DNA of 28,358 bases. Source: a virus. The stretch lies in IMG/VR virus record IMGVR_UViG_3300010316_000034, positions 1-28,358 of that record; one strand, given 5' to 3'. The notes under the pieces are model-generated. The model did no database searches and was not told where the DNA came from. It worked only from the letters and a program-made list of their open reading frames with translations. Each line of letters opens with the position of its first letter. Position 1 is the stretch's first letter. The position numbers were made by a program, and so were the translations under genes. This document shows positions 14,797 to 22,459 of this stretch, piece by piece.

Positions 14797-15576
14797 ATGA
14801 ATGCAATGAAGATAGAAGCCACCCTCCCCTTAGGCATCGCAGTATACCCCGCCTTGATCAACCCAGATGAATACAAGGGCACCTCCAACTACAAGACGGG
14901 CGTCAAGCTTGACCCCGAGAGCACCGCTGATTGGACCGTCACCACCACTGTCCCTCGCGAGAAACCTATCGTCACCCAAGGGGACAACGTGGGTGAGTTC
15001 ATCAAGGTGATGACCAAGCTCTGTGAGCAAGCGTTCGCAGATGGTAAGGAATCTCTCACCAAACAGATTGATGCGGCTACTGGTAAAGCTAAGGCTGGCC
15101 TCAGGTCTGCATTAGATGATCTTGAGATGCATACCCCCTTCAACCCTGACTACGATGATGATGGTGATGAGACGGGGCTGGTGATCTTCAATACTAAGAG
15201 TAAGTCGTCAGGTGTATCGACAGATAAATCAGGTAGAGAGAAAGCATGGCAGCGTGAGCTACCCCTGTATGACTCAAGTGGTGCCCCTATCCCTCCCTTG
15301 AGCAAGTCGCCCATGCGTAAGGATATGACGCTCTGGTCTGGCTCGAAGATTATTGTTGCGGTACGGGCGATGCCCTTCTGTGCGCCAGGCTTGAAGAAGG
15401 CGGGGCTCTCACTCCAGATCAATGCCGTTCAGGTGATTGAAGCAGTGGGTGGTGGTGGCAATCGTACTGCCGGTAGTTTCGGCTTCGGTATTGTCGGTGG
15501 TGGTTATGTTGCTGATTCATTTGAAGCAGCCACCGCACCCACTGCCGTTACCACCGAAGATGATGATGAGTTCTAA
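14797..15576 (+). CDS. ssb: Single-stranded DNA-binding protein, T7 gp2.5/DUF2815-like
   Basis: About 259 residues from ATG 14797; a GTG at 14788 overlapping the upstream stop would add three residues. The N-terminus (MKIEATLPLGIAVYPALINP) and the YKGTSNYKTGVKLDPES segment match the phage SSB family that includes DUF2815 proteins. The C-terminus is the key sign: it is acidic and ends in EDDDEF, the same acidic tail with a final Phe that gp2.5 uses to bind the DNA polymerase and primase-helicase. A Gly-rich linker (GGGGNRTAGSFGFGIVGGGY) precedes the tail. It sits first in the replication block, directly upstream of the resolvase. Confidence 0.82.
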   Translation: MNAMKIEATLPLGIAVYPALINPDEYKGTSNYKTGVKLDPESTADWTVTTTVPREKPIVTQGDNVGEFIKVMTKLCEQAFADGKESLTKQIDAATGKAKAGLRSALDDLEMHTPFNPDYDDDGDETGLVIFNTKSKSSGVSTDKSGREKAWQRELPLYDSSGAPIPPLSKSPMRKDMTLWSGSKIIVAVRAMPFCAPGLKKAGLSLQINAVQVIEAVGGGGNRTAGSFGFGIVGGGYVADSFEAATAPTAVTTEDDDEF

Positions 15577-15969
15577 ATGACAGACTTCCCTGTTCAGGGA
15601 CCTGCTCATTTCATCCTCCATCTCAAATACCCACCCAGCATTAACAACTACTACGGGATCACAAGGAGCGGCACACGCTTCATTAAGACCCCTGGTGTCA
15701 AGTATAGAGAGCACGTTGTTGATGTCCTGAGGGAGCTCCGTGAGGGCTCCCACACCATTGCTAAGCCAAAGAGAGTCCAGGTCTTTATCGAAGTCATGCT
15801 GCCCGACAACAGGGTGCGCGACCTTGATAACTTAGGTAAGTGCCTCCTCGATTCTCTCACAGGCTCTGTGTACGAGGATGATTCGCAGATCGCAGATTTA
15901 AGATTCACCCGCATCGGTGTCGCCAAACCTGGATATGTGCGGGTCCACATCAGTTTATTGGAGTCGTAA
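15577..15969 (+). CDS. RusA-family Holliday junction resolvase
   Basis: 130 residues; the ATG follows the SSB stop directly (TAAATG). The family signature is complete: PPSINNYYG (about 19-27) near the N-terminus, RDLDN with Asp82 and Asp84, Lys88, Asp92, and VYEDDSQI with Asp101/Asp102. These match the acidic and lysine residues of RusA needed for junction cleavage. It should resolve branched DNA before packaging. T7 uses an unrelated endonuclease I at this point, so this is a substitution within a T7-like replication block. Confidence 0.9.
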   Translation: MTDFPVQGPAHFILHLKYPPSINNYYGITRSGTRFIKTPGVKYREHVVDVLRELREGSHTIAKPKRVQVFIEVMLPDNRVRDLDNLGKCLLDSLTGSVYEDDSQIADLRFTRIGVAKPGYVRVHISLLES

Positions 15970-15971
15970 TA

Positions 15972-17594
15972 ATGAGCCTGCCCTGTCCTAAGTGTTCGTC
16001 CAGTGATGCGTTCTCGGTTCAAGAGAATGGATGGGGTCACTGCTTTAGTTGTAACAAGAACATCCCGCCAGGTAGTGGTGGGGAGGGGGAGACACAGGAA
16101 GCCACGCCAATGGCACCTCGTGGCGCTCCCCCTCCTGTCCCTAGTAGTCACAAGGCGCTCCGTCAGATACCCCTGAAGACGATGGAGAAGTTACGTTATG
16201 CGGTAGCCGAGTATCAAGGGCAGTCCGCCCATCTCGTCTCGGTCCCCTATGGTGACGGACGGGGCCACGCGGCTACCAAGATACGTCTGCCCAACAAGGA
16301 CTTCCGCTACATCGGTGACACCAAGGCTGCTGGCTTAGTGTTCCAAGATCGCTGGCCCAGTGGTGGGCGTAAGGTGGTTATCACTGAGGGTGAGTTTGAT
16401 GCCCTGTCAGTCTCCACCGCGCAGGATGATAGATACCCCGTTGTGTCACTCCCCAATGGTGCGGCAGGTGCCGTGAAGAGTCTCACTAATGCGTACAAAT
16501 GGCTGGACAGCTTTGAGGAGATCATCCTGTGGTTCGATAACGATGAACCAGGTCGGAAGGCCGCAGAGGAATGCGCCGTGCTGTTCGCCTACGGCAAGGT
16601 TAAGATCGCCTGCGCCCCCTCAGGGTTCAAGGATGCTAACGAGATGCTGAAGGCCCACGATATCAAGGGCATCATCAACTGCATCTGGAGAGCGGAGGAC
16701 TACACCCCAGCCCGCTTCATCAGCTTCAAGTCCCTTAAGGTTCAAGTCATGGCACCCCCTGTGGAGGGGATACCGTGGATCTTCCCTGAGCTTAACGATT
16801 GGACCTATGGGCGTCGGGGCGGCGAGGTGTACTTCTTTGGCGCTGGTACGGGGGTTGGTAAGACTGACTTCTTCACCCAGCAGGCAGCTCGTGACATTGC
16901 TGAGGGTGAGAAGGTCGCTATGTTCTCATTTGAATCACACCCCGTGGAGACCGCTAAGCGTCTCGCGGGCAAGTATTCTGGGCACCGCTTCCACATCCCC
17001 GATGCGGGGTGGGTGCCTGATGATCTTGAGCAGAGCTTCAACGCCCTTGAGAAGTCTGATGCCTACATCTACGACCACTGGGGATCTGCTGACTGGGCTA
17101 CCGTATCTCAAGACATCACCCTCCTCGCTCACATGGGCTACCGCCACTTCTACATCGATCACCTGACTGCCTTCGCGGCTCACGCTGATGATGAACGGAG
17201 GATGCTCGAAGGGGTCTGTGCTGACATGGCTGGGCTAGCCGCGAAGCTCGGCGTGATGTTCTATGTGATCAGTCACTTGAGCACCCCTGATGGCACACCC
17301 CATGAAGAAGGGGGGCGGGTGTTTGTACGGCACTTCAAGGGCTCCCGAGCTATTGGCTACTGGGCTCACTTCATGTTTGGTATCGAGAGAAACACGCAAG
17401 CCGAGGATACACAGGAGAGAGCCCGAGGACGCTTCAGGTGTCTCAAGGACCGCTTCACTGGCAACTCAACCGGCAAGACCTTAACGCTGCTGTACGACCC
17501 CCTAACGGGCCTACAGAGTGTTGACAATGACTGGGTGTGGCCTGGCAAGGAGGGGGGTAGTAGCCCATTCACTGATCAGCGGGAGCAATTCTAA
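15972..17594 (+). CDS. Bifunctional DNA primase-helicase, T7 gp4-like
   Basis: 540 residues (T7 gp4 566). A zinc ribbon with Cys5, Cys8, Cys24 and Cys27 is followed by a TOPRIM domain (VVITEGEFDALSV with Glu139; LWFDNDEPG with Asp189 and Asp191). The DnaB-type helicase follows: Walker A GAGTGVGKT (about 290-298), YIDHLTA (Asp396), YVISHLS (His435) and the arginine-finger region RFRCLKDRFTGNSTG (about 487-501). All functional blocks are present. It lays primers and unwinds DNA ahead of the polymerase encoded nine bases downstream. The C-terminus ends in Phe after a mildly charged tail. Confidence 0.95.
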   Translation: MSLPCPKCSSSDAFSVQENGWGHCFSCNKNIPPGSGGEGETQEATPMAPRGAPPPVPSSHKALRQIPLKTMEKLRYAVAEYQGQSAHLVSVPYGDGRGHAATKIRLPNKDFRYIGDTKAAGLVFQDRWPSGGRKVVITEGEFDALSVSTAQDDRYPVVSLPNGAAGAVKSLTNAYKWLDSFEEIILWFDNDEPGRKAAEECAVLFAYGKVKIACAPSGFKDANEMLKAHDIKGIINCIWRAEDYTPARFISFKSLKVQVMAPPVEGIPWIFPELNDWTYGRRGGEVYFFGAGTGVGKTDFFTQQAARDIAEGEKVAMFSFESHPVETAKRLAGKYSGHRFHIPDAGWVPDDLEQSFNALEKSDAYIYDHWGSADWATVSQDITLLAHMGYRHFYIDHLTAFAAHADDERRMLEGVCADMAGLAAKLGVMFYVISHLSTPDGTPHEEGGRVFVRHFKGSRAIGYWAHFMFGIERNTQAEDTQERARGRFRCLKDRFTGNSTGKTLTLLYDPLTGLQSVDNDWVWPGKEGGSSPFTDQREQF

Positions 17595-17603
17595 GGAGGC
17601 ATT

Positions 17604-19568
17604 ATGCTTAGACTAGTTGGCGACATAGAGACCGATGGTTTCTTAGATGTATGCACTCAGGTCCACTGCATCGTTCTGTACAACCTAGAAGAAGAAACGT
17701 ACCACCGCTACAACTCACAGACGGCAGGCGAGATTGACACAGCCATCGTACTGATGAACCAAGCTGACGAACTCTACTTCCATTACGGGCACGGGTTTGA
17801 CTACCCCGCACTGAAGAAGCTCTACCCCGACTTCAACCCCTACCCCTCTGCCATGTTCGACACTATCGATATGGCTAAGGCTATCTATCGAGACATCCGC
17901 AACATGGACTTCTCGGCAATGGCTAAGGGCAAACGCCATCCTGACTTCGCCAAGCTACAGCTCGTTGGCAAGCATTCGTTGAAGGCGTGGGGTTATCGCT
18001 TAGGCATCCTCAAGGGCTCACTAGCTGGTGGTGATGGCACGACTGATTGGTCTAAGTGGACACCAGCGATGGAGGACTACTGTGTCCAGGATGTGGCTGT
18101 CACGGTTGAGCTCCTCAAGTTGATACTGGCTGACAAGAACCTTGTCGTGCATCCGATGGAGTGTCATCGGTTAGACAACAGGTTTCAACATCTCATGAGT
18201 CGGCAGGAACGTCAGGGGTTTACGTTCAACCAGAACGAAGCCATTAACTTACATGCAGATGTCTCTCAGCAGCTAAAGGATATAGAGAATGAACTACAAG
18301 AGTTATTCCCCCCATTCTACAAGCGAGGAGCTAAGTTCATCCCTAAGCGGGGCAATCAAGGGGCGGGCTACCTCGCTAATGTACCTCTATCAAAGGTTAA
18401 GCTTACCGAATTCAACCCAGGCTCAACAGATCATATCGAATATTACCTCAAGAAGCGTTACGGCTGGCAACCAACAGCGTTTACTGCGGATGGAAAGGCT
18501 ACTCTCGATGAGTCAACAGTATCTTCGTTGCCTTACCCCTGTATCCCCCAACTGCTTGACTATATGTGCCTCTCTAAGTTCTCAGGTCAACTGGCTGCTG
18601 GCAAGAAAGCATGGCTTGGGGCAGTCAGGCCAAGTGGAAGAATTCACGGAAGAATTGATGCTATGGGCACAAATACTTGGAGATGCTCACACAGTAGTCC
18701 TAACCTCGGACAAGTTCCAGGGGTTAAACATGGCGCGGGAGGAGAGGCACTCTGGGGTCTCAAGGGGCGCTATGGAGCCAACGCTCGAAGCCTATTCGGC
18801 GTACCACAGGGCCATCTCCTGTGCGGCAACGATGCTTCAGGATTGGAACTTAGGTGTCTCGGGCACTATGTCGCCGCTCTTGATGGTGGAGAGTATGCGA
18901 GAGAGATTGTCGAAGGTGACGTACATACAAAGAACCAACTCGCCATCGGACTCAACCACCGCTCTAATGCCAAGACCTGGATCTACGCCTTCCTCTACGG
19001 GGCTCAAGACTTCCGACTTGGAATCACAGTCCTTGAGGACTTCCCTGCAGACAAGCGCCTCCGCTTCCACACCCAGTACGGTGAGTCGGGAAGTAAGAGC
19101 TTTACAGCAGCAGTTACGGTACTTGGCAAGGGAAGCCGAGTCCGTATCTCGAAATCTATCCCTGCCCTCAGTGAACTTATCAGACGAGTCAAAGAGAAGT
19201 CTAGGAGAGTTGGGCACCTCATTGCGCTTGACGGCAGAAGACTTGAGGCGAAGGGCAACTCAGCTTTCAACTTCCTCTTGCAGTCCTGTGGGGCCATCCT
19301 GATGAAGCAGTGGTTAGTCATCGTGGATGAGCTGTGTCAGGAGGCGGGGTTAGTCCCCTACCAATGGAAGCATCCATCAGTAGTTGGTCATTACGAGTAC
19401 GTAGCTAACGTCCATGATGAGGCACAGACAGAAGTGATGGCTGAGTATGCTGAGCAGTACAGCGAGATAGCAATTAAGGCGTTCCCCCTAGTACAGCAGT
19501 ACTACAACTTCAGATGTCCATTAGATGGCACAGGGGCAATAGGGGCAACGTGGTTCGACACCCATTAG
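17604..19568 (+). CDS. DNA polymerase, family A (T7 gp5-like) with 3'-5' exonuclease
   Basis: 654 residues (T7 gp5 704), AAGGAGGCATT before ATG 17604. The exonuclease is intact: DIETDGF (Asp7, Glu9), GHGFDYPAL (Asp66) and YCVQDVAVT (Asp163). The polymerase motifs are A, NDASGLELRCLGH (Asp410), B, RSNAKTWIYAFLYGA (Lys457, Tyr461), and C, NVHDEAQTE (Asp605). Tyr461 is at the position of T7 Tyr526, the residue that governs sugar selectivity. Between B and the C-terminal motif there is a basic stretch (about 475-535) longer than in T7, as also seen in other marine phages. It works with the SSB and primase-helicase. A thioredoxin-binding loop is not obvious. Confidence 0.95.
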   Translation: MLRLVGDIETDGFLDVCTQVHCIVLYNLEEETYHRYNSQTAGEIDTAIVLMNQADELYFHYGHGFDYPALKKLYPDFNPYPSAMFDTIDMAKAIYRDIRNMDFSAMAKGKRHPDFAKLQLVGKHSLKAWGYRLGILKGSLAGGDGTTDWSKWTPAMEDYCVQDVAVTVELLKLILADKNLVVHPMECHRLDNRFQHLMSRQERQGFTFNQNEAINLHADVSQQLKDIENELQELFPPFYKRGAKFIPKRGNQGAGYLANVPLSKVKLTEFNPGSTDHIEYYLKKRYGWQPTAFTADGKATLDESTVSSLPYPCIPQLLDYMCLSKFSGQLAAGKKAWLGAVRPSGRIHGRIDAMGTNTWRCSHSSPNLGQVPGVKHGAGGEALWGLKGRYGANARSLFGVPQGHLLCGNDASGLELRCLGHYVAALDGGEYAREIVEGDVHTKNQLAIGLNHRSNAKTWIYAFLYGAQDFRLGITVLEDFPADKRLRFHTQYGESGSKSFTAAVTVLGKGSRVRISKSIPALSELIRRVKEKSRRVGHLIALDGRRLEAKGNSAFNFLLQSCGAILMKQWLVIVDELCQEAGLVPYQWKHPSVVGHYEYVANVHDEAQTEVMAEYAEQYSEIAIKAFPLVQQYYNFRCPLDGTGAIGATWFDTH

Positions 19569-19576
19569 GAGGAGAG

Positions 19577-19798
19577 ATGGTAGATAAGGTGATGATTAGT
19601 ATTACTGCTGATGGCGAGAATCACGCCCTCGTAGAGATCGACTTCGGACCAGATGGGTTCGACCCCGACAGTGAGATACACGATCTAGGTAGTTACATTA
19701 TGGACGTGACTATGGGGGTCAATGGGTACGACACGATGACAACTCATGACGTTAACAACGTCACACGTATTCACCCAGAACTCGGAGATAGCATATGA
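19577..19798 (+). CDS. Small acidic protein, unknown
   Basis: 73 residues from ATG 19577, with TAGGAGGAG directly upstream, eight bases after the polymerase stop; an upstream in-frame start within the polymerase gene is less likely. It is strongly acidic (ALVEIDFGPDGFDPDSEIHDLG) with two short beta-like segments. The stop overlaps the next start by four bases. No known domain is visible. Coupling to the lipase-fold gene suggests the two are made together. Confidence 0.6.
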   Translation: MVDKVMISITADGENHALVEIDFGPDGFDPDSEIHDLGSYIMDVTMGVNGYDTMTTHDVNNVTRIHPELGDSI

Positions 19799-20502
19799 TC
19801 AACCCAACAGCAGTCATAGCGGCCCGCCTATGCTGGATGCCAGCGTATGTCTTGTATGGCTTACGACAGCGGGAAACTATTATTCGCTTTGAGTCATCGA
19901 TAGAGGACGTGGGGTTCGACCTGATAGAGCACAGCGGCATCCTGTTCGTTGTGTTCCGTTACGAGACCACTGTGGACACCACTGACAGGGACAACAGTTA
20001 CGACATCGCTGGCGATGTCCTGGCTGCTCACTCCTACCTATCTGGTGCTGTCGTTGAGGCGATACTTGAGAGGAACACATCGGCGTACATGGCTGATCGG
20101 AGGGTGAGCAAGATAGTCTACACGGGGCATGGGTGGGGTGGGGTGTTAGCCCTGCTGCAGAACACTGTGACCCCTGCTGACTACACCTGTACCTTCGGCC
20201 AACCCGCTGCTGGTAACGAGGACCTTGAGGTGAAACTCAAGGATGTCTGCGCGAGTAAGAAGCATGGCAGTACTAAGCTGAATTACGAGCGGTTCACGAT
20301 GACACCCGACACGCTAGCTAGAGGCGAGCTCTTCACCGCTCTTGAGCACTTCGGCACACATATCTCTATGGATGTAGTCGGGGCTTGTTACCTCAACCCT
20401 GGGTGGACCACGCAGTTCATCCACAGGTTGATGGTCCCCAGCGAGACGGAGAGGAAGGTGGATGCTGAGGAGTACTATCGATGCATCAAGGGTGCCGAGT
20501 GA
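19795..20502 (+). CDS. Class 3 lipase-fold protein with the nucleophilic serine replaced by glycine
   Basis: 235 residues, overlapping the upstream gene by four bases. The overall pattern is that of class 3 lipases: a strand ILFVVFRYETT (about 49-59), IVYTGHGWGGVLALL (about 107-121), TCTFGQPAAGNEDL (about 131-144, like the TFGxPRVGN of lipases), MTPDTLARGE (Asp172) and EHFGTH (His185 or His190). In active members the elbow is GHSLGG; here residue 113 is Gly (codon GGG), so the catalytic serine is missing. It is read as a pseudo-lipase or a binding protein of the fold. The position between DNA polymerase and exonuclease is unexpected. Confidence 0.72.
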   Translation: MINPTAVIAARLCWMPAYVLYGLRQRETIIRFESSIEDVGFDLIEHSGILFVVFRYETTVDTTDRDNSYDIAGDVLAAHSYLSGAVVEAILERNTSAYMADRRVSKIVYTGHGWGGVLALLQNTVTPADYTCTFGQPAAGNEDLEVKLKDVCASKKHGSTKLNYERFTMTPDTLARGELFTALEHFGTHISMDVVGACYLNPGWTTQFIHRLMVPSETERKVDAEEYYRCIKGAE

Positions 20503-21251
20503 ATACCACCCTACTGCTTGACTCGGACATCTTCGCATTCCAAGTATCAGCGACACACCAGAGCACCTCCCCTTGGGGGACATGGACCTACTTTGAGGAG
20601 GCATGTAAGGAACTCGATACCCGTGTGGCTCACCTGATGGAAGACCTAAAGGCAGACGAGGCGATCATGTGCCTCACTGATCCCTTGGACAACTGGCGCT
20701 ACAACATCAGGGATAACTACAAGGACCGTGACAGGAGTAACCGCCCTGTCCTGCTCACTGATCTGAAGGAGTATCTAGCCAATGAGTATACATGCTATCA
20801 GAGGGATTCTCTCGAAGCTGACGATGTTCTGGGAATCCTATCGACGCACCCTAGCTTGGTATCTGGAAGACGCATCATCGTATCCGAAGACAAAGACCTG
20901 CGTACAGTGCCAGGGCTCCTCTTCAATCCTCGCAGACCAGAGCTGGGTGTCTTGGAAATCTCTCAACAGGAAGCGGCTGCGTTCCACATGTGGCAGACCA
21001 TCGTGGGAGATCCAACGGACGGGTTTGGGGGTGCGCGTGGTGTGGGCAAAACGTCCGAGTATGCAACTGACATCATTGCATGTGACATGCCTGAGATGTG
21101 GGACTGCGTACTCGACGCATTTGCTTCAGTCGGAGCTGATGAATGCGAGGCACTGGAGAACGCTCGGATGGCTAAGATCCTAGACCACCACCACTACAAC
21201 TTTAAGACAAAGGAGGTCCTACTATGGAACCCAATAGCCCTCGATTACTAA
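20499..21251 (+). CDS. 5'-3' exonuclease, T7 gp6-like (FEN fold)
   Basis: 250 residues from GTG 20499, which overlaps the upstream stop; ATG 20481, which has AGGAG eight bases upstream, would add six residues and is a real alternative. The N-terminus MNTTLLLDSD (Asp8, Asp10) is typical of the family. SLEADDVLG (Glu106, Asp108, Asp109), VSEDKDLRTVPG (Asp131, Asp133), and GDPTDGFGGARGVGKTSE (Asp171, Asp174, helix-three-turn-helix about 175-186) complete the two-metal site. It degrades host DNA, removes primers and processes ends, as gp6 does. The following small gene begins within its 3' end. Confidence 0.88.
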   Translation: MNTTLLLDSDIFAFQVSATHQSTSPWGTWTYFEEACKELDTRVAHLMEDLKADEAIMCLTDPLDNWRYNIRDNYKDRDRSNRPVLLTDLKEYLANEYTCYQRDSLEADDVLGILSTHPSLVSGRRIIVSEDKDLRTVPGLLFNPRRPELGVLEISQQEAAAFHMWQTIVGDPTDGFGGARGVGKTSEYATDIIACDMPEMWDCVLDAFASVGADECEALENARMAKILDHHHYNFKTKEVLLWNPIALDY

Positions 21252-21463
21252 GAGTGCCCGCTCCCCCTCAACCCGTGACAGAAGGGTTCTGGGCGCGCGT
21301 GGATTGGAGCAAGGTAAAGAATCTCACACAGATAAAGCAGATACTGGAGGCAAGCAACCTGATGATCAACTTAGACAGAGACAAGAGACTGGAACGGTTC
21401 TCCCTAGACAGACTACTGGAGATCACAGCTACTGATACGAGAGGACGCCCTAGTGCCAAGTAA
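21224..21463 (+). CDS. Small basic/helical protein, unknown
   Basis: 79 residues from ATG 21224, which has AAGGAGG seven bases upstream and overlaps the exonuclease end by 28 bases. The N-terminus is Pro-rich (MEPNSPRLLRVPAPPQPV), and the rest is helical with many charged residues (KNLTQIKQILEASNLMINLDRDKRLERFSLDRLLEI). The family is unknown. It overlaps the next gene by 11 bases, so this part of the operon is densely coupled. Confidence 0.6.
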   Translation: MEPNSPRLLRVPAPPQPVTEGFWARVDWSKVKNLTQIKQILEASNLMINLDRDKRLERFSLDRLLEITATDTRGRPSAK

Positions 21464-21773
21464 CCCGTTAGACACACAAGTTGGTGGGGTTCACTATAAG
21501 GACCTGCCGATCCAGCCGGTGGAATACATACTGGCTAATGGCATCGGCTACATCCCAGGCAACATCATTAAATACATTACCAGATACCCCTATAAGCATA
21601 AGGATGGGTTGGAAGATTTGGAGAAGTGCCAGCACTACTTAGACATACTAGTGGCCCACTTGAAAGCTCCTCAGTCCACAACGCCCGTGCAGACTAACTT
21701 GAAGCTCAACGATGTAAACCCACGCCAGTGGGATGTCGCCAAAAGCTATGGACTACTAGCGGGGCAGGATTAA
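21453..21773 (+). CDS. DUF3310 protein
   Basis: 106 residues from GTG 21453 with GAGAGGA upstream. QVGGVHYKDLPIQPVEYILANGIGYIPGNIIKYITRYPYKHK (about 9-50, in pieces) followed by GLEDLEKCQHYLDILV is the full DUF3310 pattern (VGGxHY, QPxEYI, GNxxKYxxRxxxK, DLxKAxxYL). The family is found in many T7-like and other phages and is sometimes annotated as a nucleotide kinase or metabolic partner without firm proof. Its stop and the next start share TAATG. Confidence 0.82.
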   Translation: MPSNPLDTQVGGVHYKDLPIQPVEYILANGIGYIPGNIIKYITRYPYKHKDGLEDLEKCQHYLDILVAHLKAPQSTTPVQTNLKLNDVNPRQWDVAKSYGLLAGQD

Positions 21774-22189
21774 TGAGCGACTTCAAGATGAAGCACTTCA
21801 TCCCACAGGAACTCGTGCCCCGCTCCCTCTTCCAGAAGTATGGAGAGCAGTCCATTCGTTACCTCGACCCTCGTATGCTAGCCGTTTTGGAAGTCATCAG
21901 GGAATGGTTAGACGCCCCTATGACTGTCAACAACTGGCACTCAGGGGGTAACCGTGAGTGGTCCGGTATCCGCACCGCAGACAGCCCCTGGTGGTCAGTA
22001 GGGTCAGCCCATAGTTGGGGCATGGCTATCGACGCTGTCGGTGATTGGGAAGCAGAAGAAGTACGATCAGCAGTCCTCAGTGGGCAACTTGAGTTACCGT
22101 ATCCAGTTCGACTGGAGATGGGCATCGATTGGCTCCATGTGGACGTAATGAACATCAGTCAGAAACCAGTGGAGATATTCTACCCATGA
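21773..22189 (+). CDS. M15-type peptidase, probable endolysin
   Basis: 138 residues from ATG 21773, with CAGGAT upstream. GSAHSWGMAIDAVG (about 77-90) is the SxHxxGxAxD motif of M15/VanY-type peptidases, with zinc ligands His80 and Asp87, and WLHVDV gives His122; Glu115 in RLEMGIDW is the likely catalytic base. There is no signal peptide or membrane segment, so release would need the holin (6162-6473). The likely substrate is the peptide of murein. The gene lies far from the holin and on the opposite strand. The fold is sure; the cell-lysis role is inferred from family and phage context. Confidence 0.82.
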   Translation: MSDFKMKHFIPQELVPRSLFQKYGEQSIRYLDPRMLAVLEVIREWLDAPMTVNNWHSGGNREWSGIRTADSPWWSVGSAHSWGMAIDAVGDWEAEEVRSAVLSGQLELPYPVRLEMGIDWLHVDVMNISQKPVEIFYP

Positions 22190-22392
22190 GCAGTGAGATA
22201 GCAGATCAGTTGAAAGGTATAGACCAGCAGGTCACGAGTGTCCTCAAGAACCTCATCATGTTACAGCGAGAGCTGAAACAACAGGAGGAGCAGTACGCAG
22301 CCCTGACGAATGCACTAGCCGGTGTTGAGCTAGGACGTAAGGCTGAACTAGAAGACAGGGATGCAGCAATAAAACCCCCAACAAGCATATAG
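22186..22392 (+). CDS. Small coiled-coil protein, unknown
   Basis: 68 residues from ATG 22186, overlapping the peptidase stop by four bases. Most of it is one long amphipathic helix (QLKGIDQQVTSVLKNLIMLQ, then RELKQQEEQYAALTNALA), so a coiled coil is likely. It has no signal peptide or membrane anchor, so it does not fit a classical spanin. Its last codons also encode one arm of the minus-strand terminator. It is the last gene of the plus operon. Confidence 0.55.
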   Translation: MSSEIADQLKGIDQQVTSVLKNLIMLQRELKQQEEQYAALTNALAGVELGRKAELEDRDAAIKPPTSI

Positions 22393-22404
22393 CCTGAAGG
22401 GGGG
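22371..22404 (-). terminator. Minus-strand terminator
   Basis: On the minus strand, a C-run (from 22404) pairs with GGGGG (22379-22375) across a loop of about 20 bases and is followed by TTTTATT. It can end transcripts from the right-hand virion block. Part of it overlaps the last plus-strand gene. The loop is long, so efficiency is uncertain. Confidence 0.45.
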
Positions 22405-22420
22405 TCCGAGGAAACACTTA

Positions 22421-22454
22421 CCTCACCATAGAGAAGATCCTATGGTGGGGTTTT
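22421..22454 (+). terminator. Intrinsic terminator of the plus-strand operon
   Basis: CCTCACCATAG (22421-22431) pairs with CTATGGTGGGG (22440-22450) as an 11-bp stem with one G-T pair and an eight-base loop, followed by TTTT (22451-22454). It stands between the last plus gene and the end of the convergent minus operon, just where a terminator is needed. Confidence 0.8.
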
Positions 22455-22459
22455 AACGG

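Noticed and set aside
15651-16151. A 166-codon minus-strand frame across the resolvase and primase start
   Set aside because: It lies antisense to two genes with complete catalytic motifs and shows no protein-like features.
18289-19302. A 337-codon open frame in +1 frame inside the DNA polymerase gene
   Set aside because: It is wholly embedded in a gene with all polymerase motifs, is Ser/Thr/Leu-rich with no recognisable domain, and has no good ribosome site. Biased codon use in the polymerase explains it. Its length is unusual, but I do not call it.
22417-22436. A T7-promoter-like word CTCACCATAGAGAAG
   Set aside because: It agrees well with the T7 core, but it is part of the terminator stem and would drive antisense transcription of the virion block. 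Chance is more likely.
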